Shown here piece after piece: positions 43,325 through 52,430 of a stretch of 64,000 nucleotides of DNA. The notes under the pieces are model-generated. The model ran no database searches. It saw only the letters and a list, made by a program, of their open reading frames with translations, and was not told where the DNA came from. Source of the stretch: UBA11986 sp031402435 (GTDB lineage: Bacteria; Bacteroidota; Ignavibacteria; UBA10030; UBA6906); NCBI GenBank assembly GCA_031402435.1, contig JANNSJ010000049.1, positions 16,096 to 80,095 on the forward strand. Direction: 5' to 3'. Position 1 is the stretch's first letter, and each line of letters starts with the position of its first letter. Position numbers and translations under genes: made by a program.

Positions 43325-44185
43325 TCACGCTTTGGTATAGTCATAAAATCCCTTGCCTGTTTTCTTTCCCAGGTGCCCCGCTGCCACCATTTTCTTCAGC
43401 AAGGGGCACGGGCGGTACTTCGAGTCACCGAGTCCGTCATGCAACACGTTCATGATGGACAAGCACACATCAAGTCCGATGAAGTCGGCAAGCGTGAGTG
43501 GTCCCATGGGATGGTTCATTCCAAGTTTCATCACAGTATCAATGGACTCCGGAGTTGCAACGCCCTCCATGACGCAATACATGGCTTCATTCAGCATGGG
43601 CAGCAATACACGGTTCGATACAAACCCCGGATAATCATTCACCTCGACCGGCACCTTCTCGATCTTTTCCGACAATGACTTCACTGCCGCGTATGTTTCA
43701 TCCGAGGTCGCAAGACCGCGTATCACTTCGACCAGTTTCATGACAGGAACAGGATTCATGAAGTGCATCCCAATGACCTGCGCCGGGCGTTTCGTGACTG
43801 CGGCAATCTCGGTGATGGAAATTGATGAAGTGTTCGATGCATGGATGGTGTGTTGCGGTGACGAGACATCAAGTGTCTTGAATATCTCATTCTTAATCAG
43901 CGGATTCTCTGTCGCTGCTTCCACGACAAGATCAGCAGCTGAGACTGATTGCGCAAGATTTGTCGATGTGCGGATATGAGAAAGTGTCGCTTGCTTCTGA
44001 TCGGGAGTAAGGGTTCCCTTCTTAACCTGGCGGTCAAGGTTCGTTGTGATGGTGGCGAGACCCCTATCGATGAACTCTTGTTTGATATCGTTGAGTGTTA
44101 CATCAAATCCGAATTGGGCGAAGACATGAGCAATGCCGTTCCCCATCGTTCCCGCACCAACAACTGTAATGGCCCGGATCTCCAC
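43325..44185 (-). CDS. 3-hydroxybutyryl-CoA dehydrogenase
   Basis: NAD-dependent oxidation of 3-hydroxyacyl-CoA to 3-ketoacyl-CoA, 286 residues. The Rossmann start is VVGAGTMGNGIAHVFAQFGF. The catalytic histidine lies in IGMHFMNPVPVMKLVEVIRG, and the C-terminal domain has VNDYPGFVSNRVLLPMLNEA. It sits between thiolase (20 nt) and the acyl-CoA dehydrogenase. Confidence 0.94.
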   Translation of the reverse strand: MEIRAITVVGAGTMGNGIAHVFAQFGFDVTLNDIKQEFIDRGLATITTNLDRQVKKGTLTPDQKQATLSHIRTSTNLAQSVSAADLVVEAATENPLIKNEIFKTLDVSSPQHTIHASNTSSISITEIAAVTKRPAQVIGMHFMNPVPVMKLVEVIRGLATSDETYAAVKSLSEKIEKVPVEVNDYPGFVSNRVLLPMLNEAMYCVMEGVATPESIDTVMKLGMNHPMGPLTLADFIGLDVCLSIMNVLHDGLGDSKYRPCPLLKKMVAAGHLGKKTGKGFYDYTKA

Positions 44186-44205
44186 GACCTGTTTCCTTCT
44201 GAATA

Positions 44206-45387
44206 TCAGTGAATTCGTTCAACAATCATTCCGCCCGCTTCACCGCCCCCGATACAGATTGCTGCCATTCCCCTCTTCGCGTTTCGCTGCTCCATCGCGT
44301 GAAGAAGAGTGACAAGAATGCGTGCACCACTTGCACCCAATGGGTGTCCCAATGCAATGGCTCCACCGTTGACGTTCACTTTGTTGACGTCAATACCCAG
44401 CGCTCTGTTGACGACAAGCGTTACAACTGCGAACGCTTCGTTTATTTCGAAGAGATCAATATCCTCAAGTTTGAGTTTTGCTTTATCGAGTACCTTTTTG
44501 ATAACGTCGGTCGGAGCCGTGGTAAACCAAAGCGGTTCCTTGGCGAATGCACCATACGCCACAATTCTAGCGAGAGGTTTCAGTCCCTTCTCCTTTGCGT
44601 GTTGCGCTGACGTAATGACCAACGCAGCGGCGCCATCACTAATCTTGGAAGCATTCGCCGCGGTAACGGTCCCGTTCTTCTCGAATGCCGGTTTCAACTT
44701 CGGGATCTTGTCAAAATTCGTCTTTACAGGATCTTCGTCGTCCAGGATGAGGGTGTTGTCTCCCTTCGTTCCTTCAAGTTCCACTCCGACAATCTCTTTT
44801 TGAAATCGTCCGAGTTTCTGGGATTCCTGGGCACGCTTGTAACTCATGATAGCGAATTCGTCCTGCGCTTCGCGGGGTATGTTGCATTCCTTCGCGCATA
44901 ACTCAGCGGCATTGCCCATCAGCGAATTGTCATAGGCATCAAGCAGCCCGTCTTTCAACATTGCGTCAATAAGCTCAGCGTTACCCATTTTGTACCCGCC
45001 CCGTGCTTTCTCCAGGAGATATGGAGCATTGGACATACTCTCCATACCGCCTGCAACAATCGTCTGTGCGTCATCAAGAGCGATCGCCTGCGCTGCCAGC
45101 ATCACGGCCTTCAACCCGGAACCGCACACCTTGTTGACAGTCAAACATTCGACAGATTTTGGAAGGCCGGCGAACAGGGCTGCCTGACGTGCTGGCGCCT
45201 GGCCAACGCCCGCAGAGATGACATTCCCCATGATTACTTCGTTGACTTCATCATCTGTAAGGCCGGAGCGCTTCATCGCTTCGCGGATGGCAATTGCACC
45301 CAATCTGGGTGCGGAGAGAGAGCTCAGAGTTCCACGAAAAGCGCCTATCGGTGTACGACATGCACTTGCGATAACAACTTCATTCAT
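44206..45387 (-). CDS. Acetyl-CoA C-acetyltransferase (thiolase)
   Basis: Thiolase of 393 residues, condensing two acetyl-CoA or cleaving acetoacetyl-CoA. Catalytic cysteine is in NKVCGSGLKAVM (about 88), the histidine in GHPLGASGARIL and the second cysteine in CIGGGEAGGMIVE. The start is the ATG at 45387 (MNEVVIASACRTPIG); the frame is open far upstream only because it runs antisense to rho. With the two following genes it covers three of four beta-oxidation or butyrate-type steps; enoyl-CoA hydratase is absent here. Confidence 0.95.
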   Translation of the reverse strand: MNEVVIASACRTPIGAFRGTLSSLSAPRLGAIAIREAMKRSGLTDDEVNEVIMGNVISAGVGQAPARQAALFAGLPKSVECLTVNKVCGSGLKAVMLAAQAIALDDAQTIVAGGMESMSNAPYLLEKARGGYKMGNAELIDAMLKDGLLDAYDNSLMGNAAELCAKECNIPREAQDEFAIMSYKRAQESQKLGRFQKEIVGVELEGTKGDNTLILDDEDPVKTNFDKIPKLKPAFEKNGTVTAANASKISDGAAALVITSAQHAKEKGLKPLARIVAYGAFAKEPLWFTTAPTDVIKKVLDKAKLKLEDIDLFEINEAFAVVTLVVNRALGIDVNKVNVNGGAIALGHPLGASGARILVTLLHAMEQRNAKRGMAAICIGGGEAGGMIVERIH

Positions 45388-45434
45388 TTCACATCTCAGA
45401 TTTTTCCAGCGGAAGAGGAACAGTGTGGCAATGC

Positions 45435-45463
45435 ATGGTACGTGAATATGAGCAAAAAGGCAA
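45435..45463 (-). promoter_or_regulatory. Candidate promoter of the thiolase unit
   Basis: On the - strand, TTGCCT (45463-45458) and TACCAT (45440-45435) are 17 nt apart, between the rho terminator and the thiolase ATG. Confidence 0.4.
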
Positions 45464-45477
45464 GAAGAACTTCTTGT

Positions 45478-45515
45478 TACAAAACAGGAATGCCCCCGGA
45501 TCGTGGGGGGCATTC
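45478..45515 (-). terminator. Rho-independent terminator of rho
   Basis: The hairpin GAATGCCCCC/GGGGGCATTC with an 8-nt loop is followed on the - strand by CTGTTTTGT, about 25 nt after the rho stop codon. Confidence 0.8.
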
Positions 45516-45539
45516 GCAAGGAATCATACTTTCTACAAA

Positions 45540-46793
45540 TCAACTGTTCATCAGTTTCAGGAATTCCTTGTTGGACTTCGTGCCCCGCATCTTGTCCATC
45601 AGGAAGTCCATTGCATCGACAGGATTGAAATCGGAGAGCAGTTTCCTCAACACCCATACGCGACTGAGATCGTCCGAACTCATCAGCAGTTCTTCCTTGC
45701 GTGTGCCCGAGCGATTGACATCCATCGCAGGGAAAATCCTCTTATCACTGAGCTTGCGGTCAAGCACGATTTCCATATTGCCCGTGCCCTTGAATTCTTC
45801 GAAGATGACTTCATCCATTCTGCTGCCGGTCTCAATAAGCGCCGTGGCGATGATCGTAAGACTTCCGCCCTCTTCAATGTTCCTTGCCGCCCCAAAGAAG
45901 CGTTTCGGCTTGTGCAGCGCGTTGGCATCCACACCGCCGGAGAGAATCTTTCCCGAATGCGGCACCACGGTGTTATGCGCACGGGCAAGGCGAGTAATAC
46001 TATCAAGCAGGATGACGACATCCCGTTTCGCTTCAACCAAACGCTTTGCCTTTTCGAGTACCATGTCGGAGACCTGAACGTGTCGTTCTGGCGGCTCATC
46101 GAAGGTTGAACTTACTACTTCGGCATTCACCGATCGTTCCATATCTGTCACTTCTTCCGGGCGCTCATCAATCAAAAGAACGATGAGTTTTACTTCTGCA
46201 TGGTTCCGGGAAATGCTGTTCGCTATTTTCTGGAGAAGGATGGTCTTTCCTGCCTTTGGCGGCGACACGATCATACCACGCTGACCTTTGCCGATAGGCG
46301 TAAGGAGATCCATGATACGCATGGAGTATTCACCCGGGGCGGTCTCCAACCTCAACGCAGAGTTCGCATAGAGCGGCGTCAGGTTGTCAAACAACACACG
46401 CTCGCGAATCGTCTCCGGATTCTCATCGTTCACGGCCTCCACTCTCAACAGTGCAAAGAACCGCTCGCCCTCCTTGGGAGGTCTCACTTGGCCGCTGACA
46501 GTATCACCCGTCCTCAGGTTGAATTTCTTGATCTGCGAAGGAGAAACGTAGATGTCATCGGGGGATGGAAGATAGTTGTAGTCCACTGACCGAAGGAACC
46601 CGTAGCCATCGGGTAGGACTTCAAGCACACCCCGGCTGAAGGTGAGTCCTCCCTGCTCAGTCTGAGCTTCGAGGATTTTGAATATCAATTCCTGTTTCCG
46701 AAGATCACTATAGCCGGCGATGTTCAGATCCTTGGCGATCTGATTCAACTCCGCGATCTTCTTCGACTTTAGTTCAGAGATGTCCATGCTCAT
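45540..46793 (-). CDS. rho: Transcription termination factor Rho
   Basis: Hexameric RNA helicase that ends transcription, 417 residues. Domain order: N-terminal helical domain (MDISELKSKKIAELNQIAKDL), the RNA-binding cold-shock fold (GVLEVLPDGYGFLRS ... DDIYVSPSQIKKFNLRTGD), then the RecA-type ATPase. Walker A is SPPKAGKTILLQ, Walker B VVILLDSITRLARAHN, and the Q/R loops follow. No inserted or extended N-terminal region as in Actinobacteria or Bacteroides is present. It has a near-consensus promoter and a leader of almost 190 nt. Confidence 0.97.
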   Translation of the reverse strand: MSMDISELKSKKIAELNQIAKDLNIAGYSDLRKQELIFKILEAQTEQGGLTFSRGVLEVLPDGYGFLRSVDYNYLPSPDDIYVSPSQIKKFNLRTGDTVSGQVRPPKEGERFFALLRVEAVNDENPETIRERVLFDNLTPLYANSALRLETAPGEYSMRIMDLLTPIGKGQRGMIVSPPKAGKTILLQKIANSISRNHAEVKLIVLLIDERPEEVTDMERSVNAEVVSSTFDEPPERHVQVSDMVLEKAKRLVEAKRDVVILLDSITRLARAHNTVVPHSGKILSGGVDANALHKPKRFFGAARNIEEGGSLTIIATALIETGSRMDEVIFEEFKGTGNMEIVLDRKLSDKRIFPAMDVNRSGTRKEELLMSSDDLSRVWVLRKLLSDFNPVDAMDFLMDKMRGTKSNKEFLKLMNS

Positions 46794-46987
46794 GGATAAA
46801 ACCTTTCAGGTGAGATTCCCCTTGTTGGAAATGCCAAAGCGGCTGCCCGACGAATAATGGAGGGAAAAAGATAACTCGTTAAGAATTAATCGTTGGATTG
46901 AGTGTCTGAGACTGGTTGATGAGTTTGGAACAGGTGGTGAATCTGAGAGCTACCGCAGCTTCCTCTTTTGTCAGATCTGACACCTGA

Positions 46988-47016
46988 AATATACACTTAA
47001 GACCCAATATTGTCAA
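46988..47016 (-). promoter_or_regulatory. Strong sigma-70-type promoter of rho
   Basis: On the - strand, TTGACA (47016-47011) and TATATT (46993-46988) are 17 nt apart. The -35 box overlaps the last bases of folC. The predicted start near 46981 leaves a leader of about 188 nt. Confidence 0.7.
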
Positions 47017-48338
47017 GCTTTTTTACGAAGGGCAAATTCCAGCGCCTCTCCGACAACATAGTGCGAGCCTGTCACAATGATTGGCTCTGAATGATGAACA
47101 TCTTTTCCGGCCAGCTTCAAACCCTCCCGGACCGTTCCGCCGAGCCTGGCCTGAATCCCCTTGCTGCGAATATATCTATACAGCATTCGGGCGCTCAACG
47201 AACGCTTTACCCTTGGAGAAACAGCAACAATGGCGGTTGCAATTCGCTTTAGCTGACTGACAATGGCAGGGTAGTCCTTATCTTTCATAACACCGAAGAC
47301 CACGATAAGGTTTTTGTGGCCAAGCGCCCGAAGAGCATTAACGAGGCTGCGAATGCCTGGCGGATTGTGGGCGACATCCATGATATACCGCGGTTTCCTT
47401 CCAAATGTTTCAAGGCGACCATGCAGACCAGTATTGCGAACTACATTGATCAGCCCGCGTCGAACCGAGGCGGTATTAACCCGGCTAATATTGGAACGAA
47501 GCGCCGGATCATTCTTTAAGACCTGGATCGTTGCAAGGGCAAGGCGGGCATTCAAGAACTGATGCGGCCCGGCAAGACCAAGACTACTATTCGGAATAGA
47601 AAATGAGCGTGATTGAAAGCTCACCCTGCTGCTTCCGGAATCGATCCTCTGCTTGACAACATTTGAAGCCTTGTGGAAAGGGGAATCATTTTTCTTTGCA
47701 ATTCGCTGAAAGACCTTGAGCGCTTTGGGATCTTCCGATCCGGTCACTAACGGCGTCATGGGCTTGATGATCCCTCCTTTCTCTTTTGCAATGGAGCGAA
47801 TGGTCTTTCCCAGAATATCGGTGTGATCGAGGCCCACGTTGGTGATGACACTCGCAAGAGGAGTCAGAACATTCGTGGAATCAAGCCTCCCACCCAGTCC
47901 TGCTTCGACGATTGCGACGTCGACACCTTCATCGGCGAAGTATTGAAATGCGATGCACGTTGTCGCTTCAAAGAACGTGGCATGAACCTCCTCGATTGCC
48001 TGTCGTAGCGTCTTCGCATAGTCAACAAGTCTCCGTTCCGGAATCTCCCGCCCGTTGATACGGATGCGTTCCGTAAACCTTACGAGATGAGGAGATGTGT
48101 AGAGCGCGGTTGCATAGCCTGCTTCCATTGCGATGGACGCAAGGAATGCAGACGTTGACCCCTTTCCGTTTGTGCCCGCTATATGGATGGAAGCAAATCG
48201 GGTTTCGGGATTACCTGCAGAGTCCAACAAATGTCTCATGTTGCGGAGGCCGAACTTCATTCCGCGACTTTGCAGACCGTAGAGATACTTGAGTGTTGCG
48301 GAATACGAGTTCACTGAATCATACGGAGAATTGTACAA
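47013..48338 (-). CDS. folC: Folylpolyglutamate synthase/dihydrofolate synthase
   Basis: ATP-dependent ligase that adds glutamate to folates, about 441 residues. The P-loop is HIAGTNGKGSTSAFL, followed by YTSPHLVRFTERIRING, VEAGLGGRLDSTNVL and MDVAHNPPGIRSLV. The start is uncertain: TTG at 48338, 7 nt after the pyrD stop, is used; GTG at 48314 is possible. The upstream frame inside pyrD is not family-like. It ends the TPR-pyrK-pyrD-folC unit. Confidence 0.9.
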   Translation of the reverse strand: MYNSPYDSVNSYSATLKYLYGLQSRGMKFGLRNMRHLLDSAGNPETRFASIHIAGTNGKGSTSAFLASIAMEAGYATALYTSPHLVRFTERIRINGREIPERRLVDYAKTLRQAIEEVHATFFEATTCIAFQYFADEGVDVAIVEAGLGGRLDSTNVLTPLASVITNVGLDHTDILGKTIRSIAKEKGGIIKPMTPLVTGSEDPKALKVFQRIAKKNDSPFHKASNVVKQRIDSGSSRVSFQSRSFSIPNSSLGLAGPHQFLNARLALATIQVLKNDPALRSNISRVNTASVRRGLINVVRNTGLHGRLETFGRKPRYIMDVAHNPPGIRSLVNALRALGHKNLIVVFGVMKDKDYPAIVSQLKRIATAIVAVSPRVKRSLSARMLYRYIRSKGIQARLGGTVREGLKLAGKDVHHSEPIIVTGSHYVVGEALEFALRKKA

Positions 48339-48345
48339 CGTGGTG

Positions 48346-49290
48346 CTACAACCAGGTGTCCACGACCGACACACCGGCTTTTGCATCAAGACAACCAACA
48401 AGTGAACCGGTATCGGCGATGGAATGGTCTTCACAGTAACGCCGAATGCCTTCCGCTATCTTGATTCCTGCCGCCGGGTCGACGAAGTTCGCAGTACCAA
48501 CCTGCACAGCGGTTGCACCCACCATCAGAAATTCCAACGCATCATTCGTGTTTACAATGCCTCCAATACCGAGGATGGGAATCTTGACAGCGCGGGCAGT
48601 CTCGTAGACTTTAGCAAGGGCAATAGGTTTGATTGCCGGCCCGGACAAACCACCGGTCACTGTTGAAAGCATCGGCTTTCGCGTCCTCACATCAACCGCC
48701 ATCCCGATGAGCGTGTTGATGACGGAAACCGCATCAGCGCCAGCAGATTCAACAGCACGCGCAAACTCGGCAATATGGGTCACGTTTGGAGTAAGCTTGA
48801 GGATCAATGGCTTCTTCGTCCGTGAACGAAGCCTGCGGGTGATTTCTTCCGTCAATTTGCAATTCGTGCCGAAGCTGAGTCCACCTTCCTTCACGTTCGG
48901 ACACGACACATTGATCTCATACCCATCCACCCCTTCATGGGATTCCAGTTCATCAAGCACTGCGCAATATTCATCGATGGTGCTTGCGGCAATGTTGGCG
49001 ATGACAACAGCATCCACGGTACGCAGGAACGGCAACTTCTCGGTCACGAACCGCGTTACGCCGATATTTGCCAGTCCTATGGAGTTGAGCATACCGCCGG
49101 CAGTTTCAACGATTCGTGCTGGTGGATTTCCATCGCGGGGTTTGAGCGAAAGAGACTTCGTGATGATACCGCCGAGTTGATTGACGTCTGCCAGGTCAAG
49201 ACATTCGTCGCCATAACCGTATGTCCCCGAAGCAACCAGGACACGGTTCTTGAATACCACACTGCCAATGTTGAACGACGTCCGCAGCAT
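48346..49290 (-). CDS. pyrD: Dihydroorotate dehydrogenase B, catalytic subunit
   Basis: FMN subunit of the class 1B enzyme of pyrimidine synthesis, which passes electrons from dihydroorotate to NAD via PyrK. The 314-residue protein shows VASGTYGYGDECLDLADVN at the start, the catalytic cysteine in EINVSCPNVKEGGLSFGTN, and the FMN-binding stretch LGIGGIVNTNDALEFLMVGA. Its partner pyrK lies 3 nt upstream, which supports type 1B over 1A. Confidence 0.95.
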   Translation of the reverse strand: MLRTSFNIGSVVFKNRVLVASGTYGYGDECLDLADVNQLGGIITKSLSLKPRDGNPPARIVETAGGMLNSIGLANIGVTRFVTEKLPFLRTVDAVVIANIAASTIDEYCAVLDELESHEGVDGYEINVSCPNVKEGGLSFGTNCKLTEEITRRLRSRTKKPLILKLTPNVTHIAEFARAVESAGADAVSVINTLIGMAVDVRTRKPMLSTVTGGLSGPAIKPIALAKVYETARAVKIPILGIGGIVNTNDALEFLMVGATAVQVGTANFVDPAAGIKIAEGIRRYCEDHSIADTGSLVGCLDAKAGVSVVDTWL

Positions 49291-49293
49291 ACC

Positions 49294-50061
49294 CTACAGT
49301 TTGATTTTTTTCATGTCAAAGGTGGGACCATCCTTGCACATCAACGCGTACCGTTTCTCCTCACCAACAAGCTCTACGGGACAGCCCTGACAAATCCCAA
49401 AGCCGCACCCCATTGGGCCTTCGAGGGATGCTTCGCAGAGAATATTATTCTCGAGAACATACGTTTGCAATGCGCGCAGCATAGGAGTTGGACCGCAGGC
49501 GAAAATCTTAGGCCTTGGATATGTACCGGACGACAATATCTGCTTTGCAAGATCAACAGCGTTGCCATGAAATCCCTTTGACCCATCATCCGTCGCTATG
49601 TTTACATGTTGAAGATGCTGGTCAACGATGATGGAAGCACTACGGGCCCCAAGAAATGTAACGATCTGTTTACCGGTTTTCATCAGTTCGCGGGTTGCCA
49701 TTGGCAACGGTGCAACACCCAGCCCACCACCGATAAGCACTGCGGTCTCAAAGTCATTTCCGTACAAGGTAAAGGGGACGCCAAGAGGGCCGAGCACATC
49801 AATGGTCTCGCCCGCGCGCTTCTTTCGAAGGACGGCTGTTCCCTTTCCAATAACATTGAAGATGATCTGTACGCCTTCACCTTGTGTGTAATACACACTG
49901 AAGGGGCGGCGCAACAAAGGCTCGATGCCCTCATCCGTTTTCACGTTCACGAACTGCCCCGGTGCAATGGAAGTACTTATACTCTTTGAAACAAACGTAA
50001 GCACGTAGACATTATCTGCTACCTGCTCAACAGTCTCGACGGGGCAACGCTCTTGAATCAT
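49294..50061 (-). CDS. pyrK: Dihydroorotate dehydrogenase electron transfer subunit
   Basis: FAD and [2Fe-2S] subunit (255 residues) that moves electrons from PyrD to NAD. The FAD site includes LLRRPFSVYYTQGE, the NAD-binding part has AVLIGGGLGVAPLP, and the C-terminal cluster ligands are in ASLEGPMGCGFGICQGCPV with a last cysteine in LMCKDGP. It is immediately followed by pyrD. Confidence 0.95.
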   Translation of the reverse strand: MIQERCPVETVEQVADNVYVLTFVSKSISTSIAPGQFVNVKTDEGIEPLLRRPFSVYYTQGEGVQIIFNVIGKGTAVLRKKRAGETIDVLGPLGVPFTLYGNDFETAVLIGGGLGVAPLPMATRELMKTGKQIVTFLGARSASIIVDQHLQHVNIATDDGSKGFHGNAVDLAKQILSSGTYPRPKIFACGPTPMLRALQTYVLENNILCEASLEGPMGCGFGICQGCPVELVGEEKRYALMCKDGPTFDMKKIKL

Positions 50062-50073
50062 CAGGTTGGGATT

Positions 50074-52251
50074 CTACTCTTTTTTACCCTGTTCTGAAGG
50101 TATGGTGGGAACATCCTGCTTATGGAGATCAAGGGGTTTGTCTGTCTTATCTGATTTGCCGCGGATCTTTAAAGAATCGCCCGGTGCAGATGTCGAATCC
50201 TGAAGAGATGGTACGGGAGCTTTCTTGCTGATGTCATACTCATCAACTTTCGGTTTTGCGATTGCTGCATAGCGCGAACCCGGGTACAGCGAAACCAATG
50301 TTCTGTAATTTGCAATAGCGCTATCGGGTTGGAAATCCACGCGTTCATAAATCCATCCAAGTGCATACTGCGCCTTTGAAGCAATGGGCGAGGTTGGGTA
50401 TTTCCGGACGATAATTCTCATTGTATCACCTGCAGCACCGGCATTGCCTGCACTCAGGAGTCCTTCTGCGCGGGCATAGGATGCCTCCGCCGGGTCTGCG
50501 ATCTTTGTTTTAATTGGCATACCAAGAATCCTTCCCGCCTCCGGTGCAAACTCCGAATCGGGAAAGCGGCCAACAATTTCCCTGTAGAGTGAATCTGATG
50601 CGATACGGGAACGCGTCGTATCCTGACTGTAGATCTGGGCAAGAGTGAAAAGGGCTCGCGGCGCTTGAGGACTTCCGGGATGATCTCGGAGCAACGCCCG
50701 GTACCACTTTTCGGCGGAATCCGGAAGACTCATCGTCGTATAGAACAATGCTGCCAGTTCCGTTTTGCTATATGCAAGCCGGGCATTGGCCGAGTCAAGC
50801 GTAATGCTTGGCAGTGCCGGAACGCGAACGATTGCGCTGTCCGGTCTCCTGCCGTTAGCGAGTCGTACACTTGCTGAGTCCCCGACAGGAAGCAGAGGTG
50901 AGGGAACGCGTCGACCTGTGCTGTCCCTGTTTCTGCCATTGGCGAACCTCACTGCCGAGTCAGGTATTGCTGGCGGTTGCTGGGTGAGATGGGCAAGAGA
51001 CGTGTCCGCCCGGTTGTGCATACTGTCAATCGTTGAATCGATAGCGCTTGACACACTCATCTTTGTAGTATCTCGCGGTGTGAGGATGAATGTCCGAATG
51101 CTGTCAAACCTGTAAATATCGTTCCTGATCTGTATGTATTTCGCCAGGTATTCCGCGCGACGGGCAAGTTGAGGCGTGATGAGCGCTTGCGGAGCTTCTG
51201 TTTTCCCTCTGGCGTAATACACTTGTGCAGAATCAAGCAAGAACAATTTTGTTTCGTAAACATCGCCAAGTTGAAAGTATGAATTGGCTGACCACTCTGT
51301 CCGTGCGTAGGAAGTATCGACATATGTGTACTGGGCAATAGCGGACGGATAATCCTTGCTGAGTTTGAAGACATTGCCGATCTCAAGACTTATCTCGCCG
51401 TAGAATTCACGGTAGTTTGAACTCGCAAGAAGATCCCGGAGAAGTGTGAGACTCTCTTCATGCGCGCCAAGTTTCGATAACATGCGCGCTTCGCCAATCC
51501 TTGCCTTGTATTCGTTTTCGTAGTTGGTGCTTGCACTCCGGGCTTTACGGTATGCTTCCAATGCGCGTTGATTGTTCCCTTCCTGGCTGAACAAACCTGC
51601 AAGGTTCAAGTACGCCGCACATCGTTCATCCGCCGTTCCCCCCTTCTCTGCAGCAGTCTGATAATATGTCTTCGCTTGATCAATGTTCTTGTTGTCAATT
51701 TCAAGCTGAGCCAGAAGGATAGCCGCTTTCGCAACATAGTCGTCGTTGCCACCTTTTGTGGCATTGTCCAGCAATGTCGTGGCCACTCCGCTCGACTTGG
51801 CTTTGTCATTCATCATGTAATAGTTGTATCCCAGAAGCAGCATGGACTCTGATGCGAGATCGCTTTCGGGGAACTGTTCAAGCAGCTCTTTGAACTTACG
51901 ATCGGCCTGTTGATATTCGTTTTGATAGTAATATGATTTCCCGATCATCAACAACGCATCGTCAACAAGATTGGATTCGGGATGGTATTGCAATAACTTC
52001 GAGCACTTCTCGATGACTGCACCGAACTTCGTCTTCGTGCCCGATTGAACACTAAACACATAGCCAAAGGGGCGATCATTCAGCTTGTTCTCCCTCTGTA
52101 GCAGGAGTTCATCCTCCGCTTCGGTAAATTGGCGCTTGGCATTGTAATAGGTATTGAAGTAGGCACCAATAAAATCAGTGACCGAACAGGCCGGAAACAC
52201 GCACGCGATGACAACCCAGAGGAAAAAAATAAAGAAGGTTTTGTTTTTCAC
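50074..52251 (-). CDS. Large TPR lipoprotein
   Basis: A 725-residue protein starting at GTG (52251). Its signal peptide NKTFFIFFLWVVIACVFPAC ends in a lipobox, so an outer-membrane lipoprotein is likely. The mature part has many TPR units (YQQADRKFKELLEQFPESD, AKTYYQTAAEKGG, SAIAQYTYVDTSYA), and a central repetitive stretch in which DSA.VRLANGR.DS-type blocks recur several times. The C-terminal quarter has further BamD-like TPRs. Related proteins in this phylum are called gliding-motility or tetratricopeptide proteins; no exact role can be stated. It precedes pyrK by 12 nt. Confidence 0.75.
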   Translation of the reverse strand: MKNKTFFIFFLWVVIACVFPACSVTDFIGAYFNTYYNAKRQFTEAEDELLLQRENKLNDRPFGYVFSVQSGTKTKFGAVIEKCSKLLQYHPESNLVDDALLMIGKSYYYQNEYQQADRKFKELLEQFPESDLASESMLLLGYNYYMMNDKAKSSGVATTLLDNATKGGNDDYVAKAAILLAQLEIDNKNIDQAKTYYQTAAEKGGTADERCAAYLNLAGLFSQEGNNQRALEAYRKARSASTNYENEYKARIGEARMLSKLGAHEESLTLLRDLLASSNYREFYGEISLEIGNVFKLSKDYPSAIAQYTYVDTSYARTEWSANSYFQLGDVYETKLFLLDSAQVYYARGKTEAPQALITPQLARRAEYLAKYIQIRNDIYRFDSIRTFILTPRDTTKMSVSSAIDSTIDSMHNRADTSLAHLTQQPPAIPDSAVRFANGRNRDSTGRRVPSPLLPVGDSASVRLANGRRPDSAIVRVPALPSITLDSANARLAYSKTELAALFYTTMSLPDSAEKWYRALLRDHPGSPQAPRALFTLAQIYSQDTTRSRIASDSLYREIVGRFPDSEFAPEAGRILGMPIKTKIADPAEASYARAEGLLSAGNAGAAGDTMRIIVRKYPTSPIASKAQYALGWIYERVDFQPDSAIANYRTLVSLYPGSRYAAIAKPKVDEYDISKKAPVPSLQDSTSAPGDSLKIRGKSDKTDKPLDLHKQDVPTIPSEQGKKE

Positions 52252-52430
52252 GGTTGGAAGGTGAGGACTACGTAACAATTCGCTTGCTCCATTCGCTTTC
52301 ACAAGAAAACTTAGGCAGAATCCGGTCAAAAGTCAACAACGGAGAGGTTAAACCTTTTGCATCCGTTTCCTATCCAATACCTGAACAACACGATCAGCAG
52401 TCAATACACTTTTCGAGAGGAGATTCAACT

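Noticed and set aside
45388..45657. N-terminal extension of the thiolase
   Set aside because: The first 90 codons run antisense to rho and across its terminator; the family start is the ATG at 45387.
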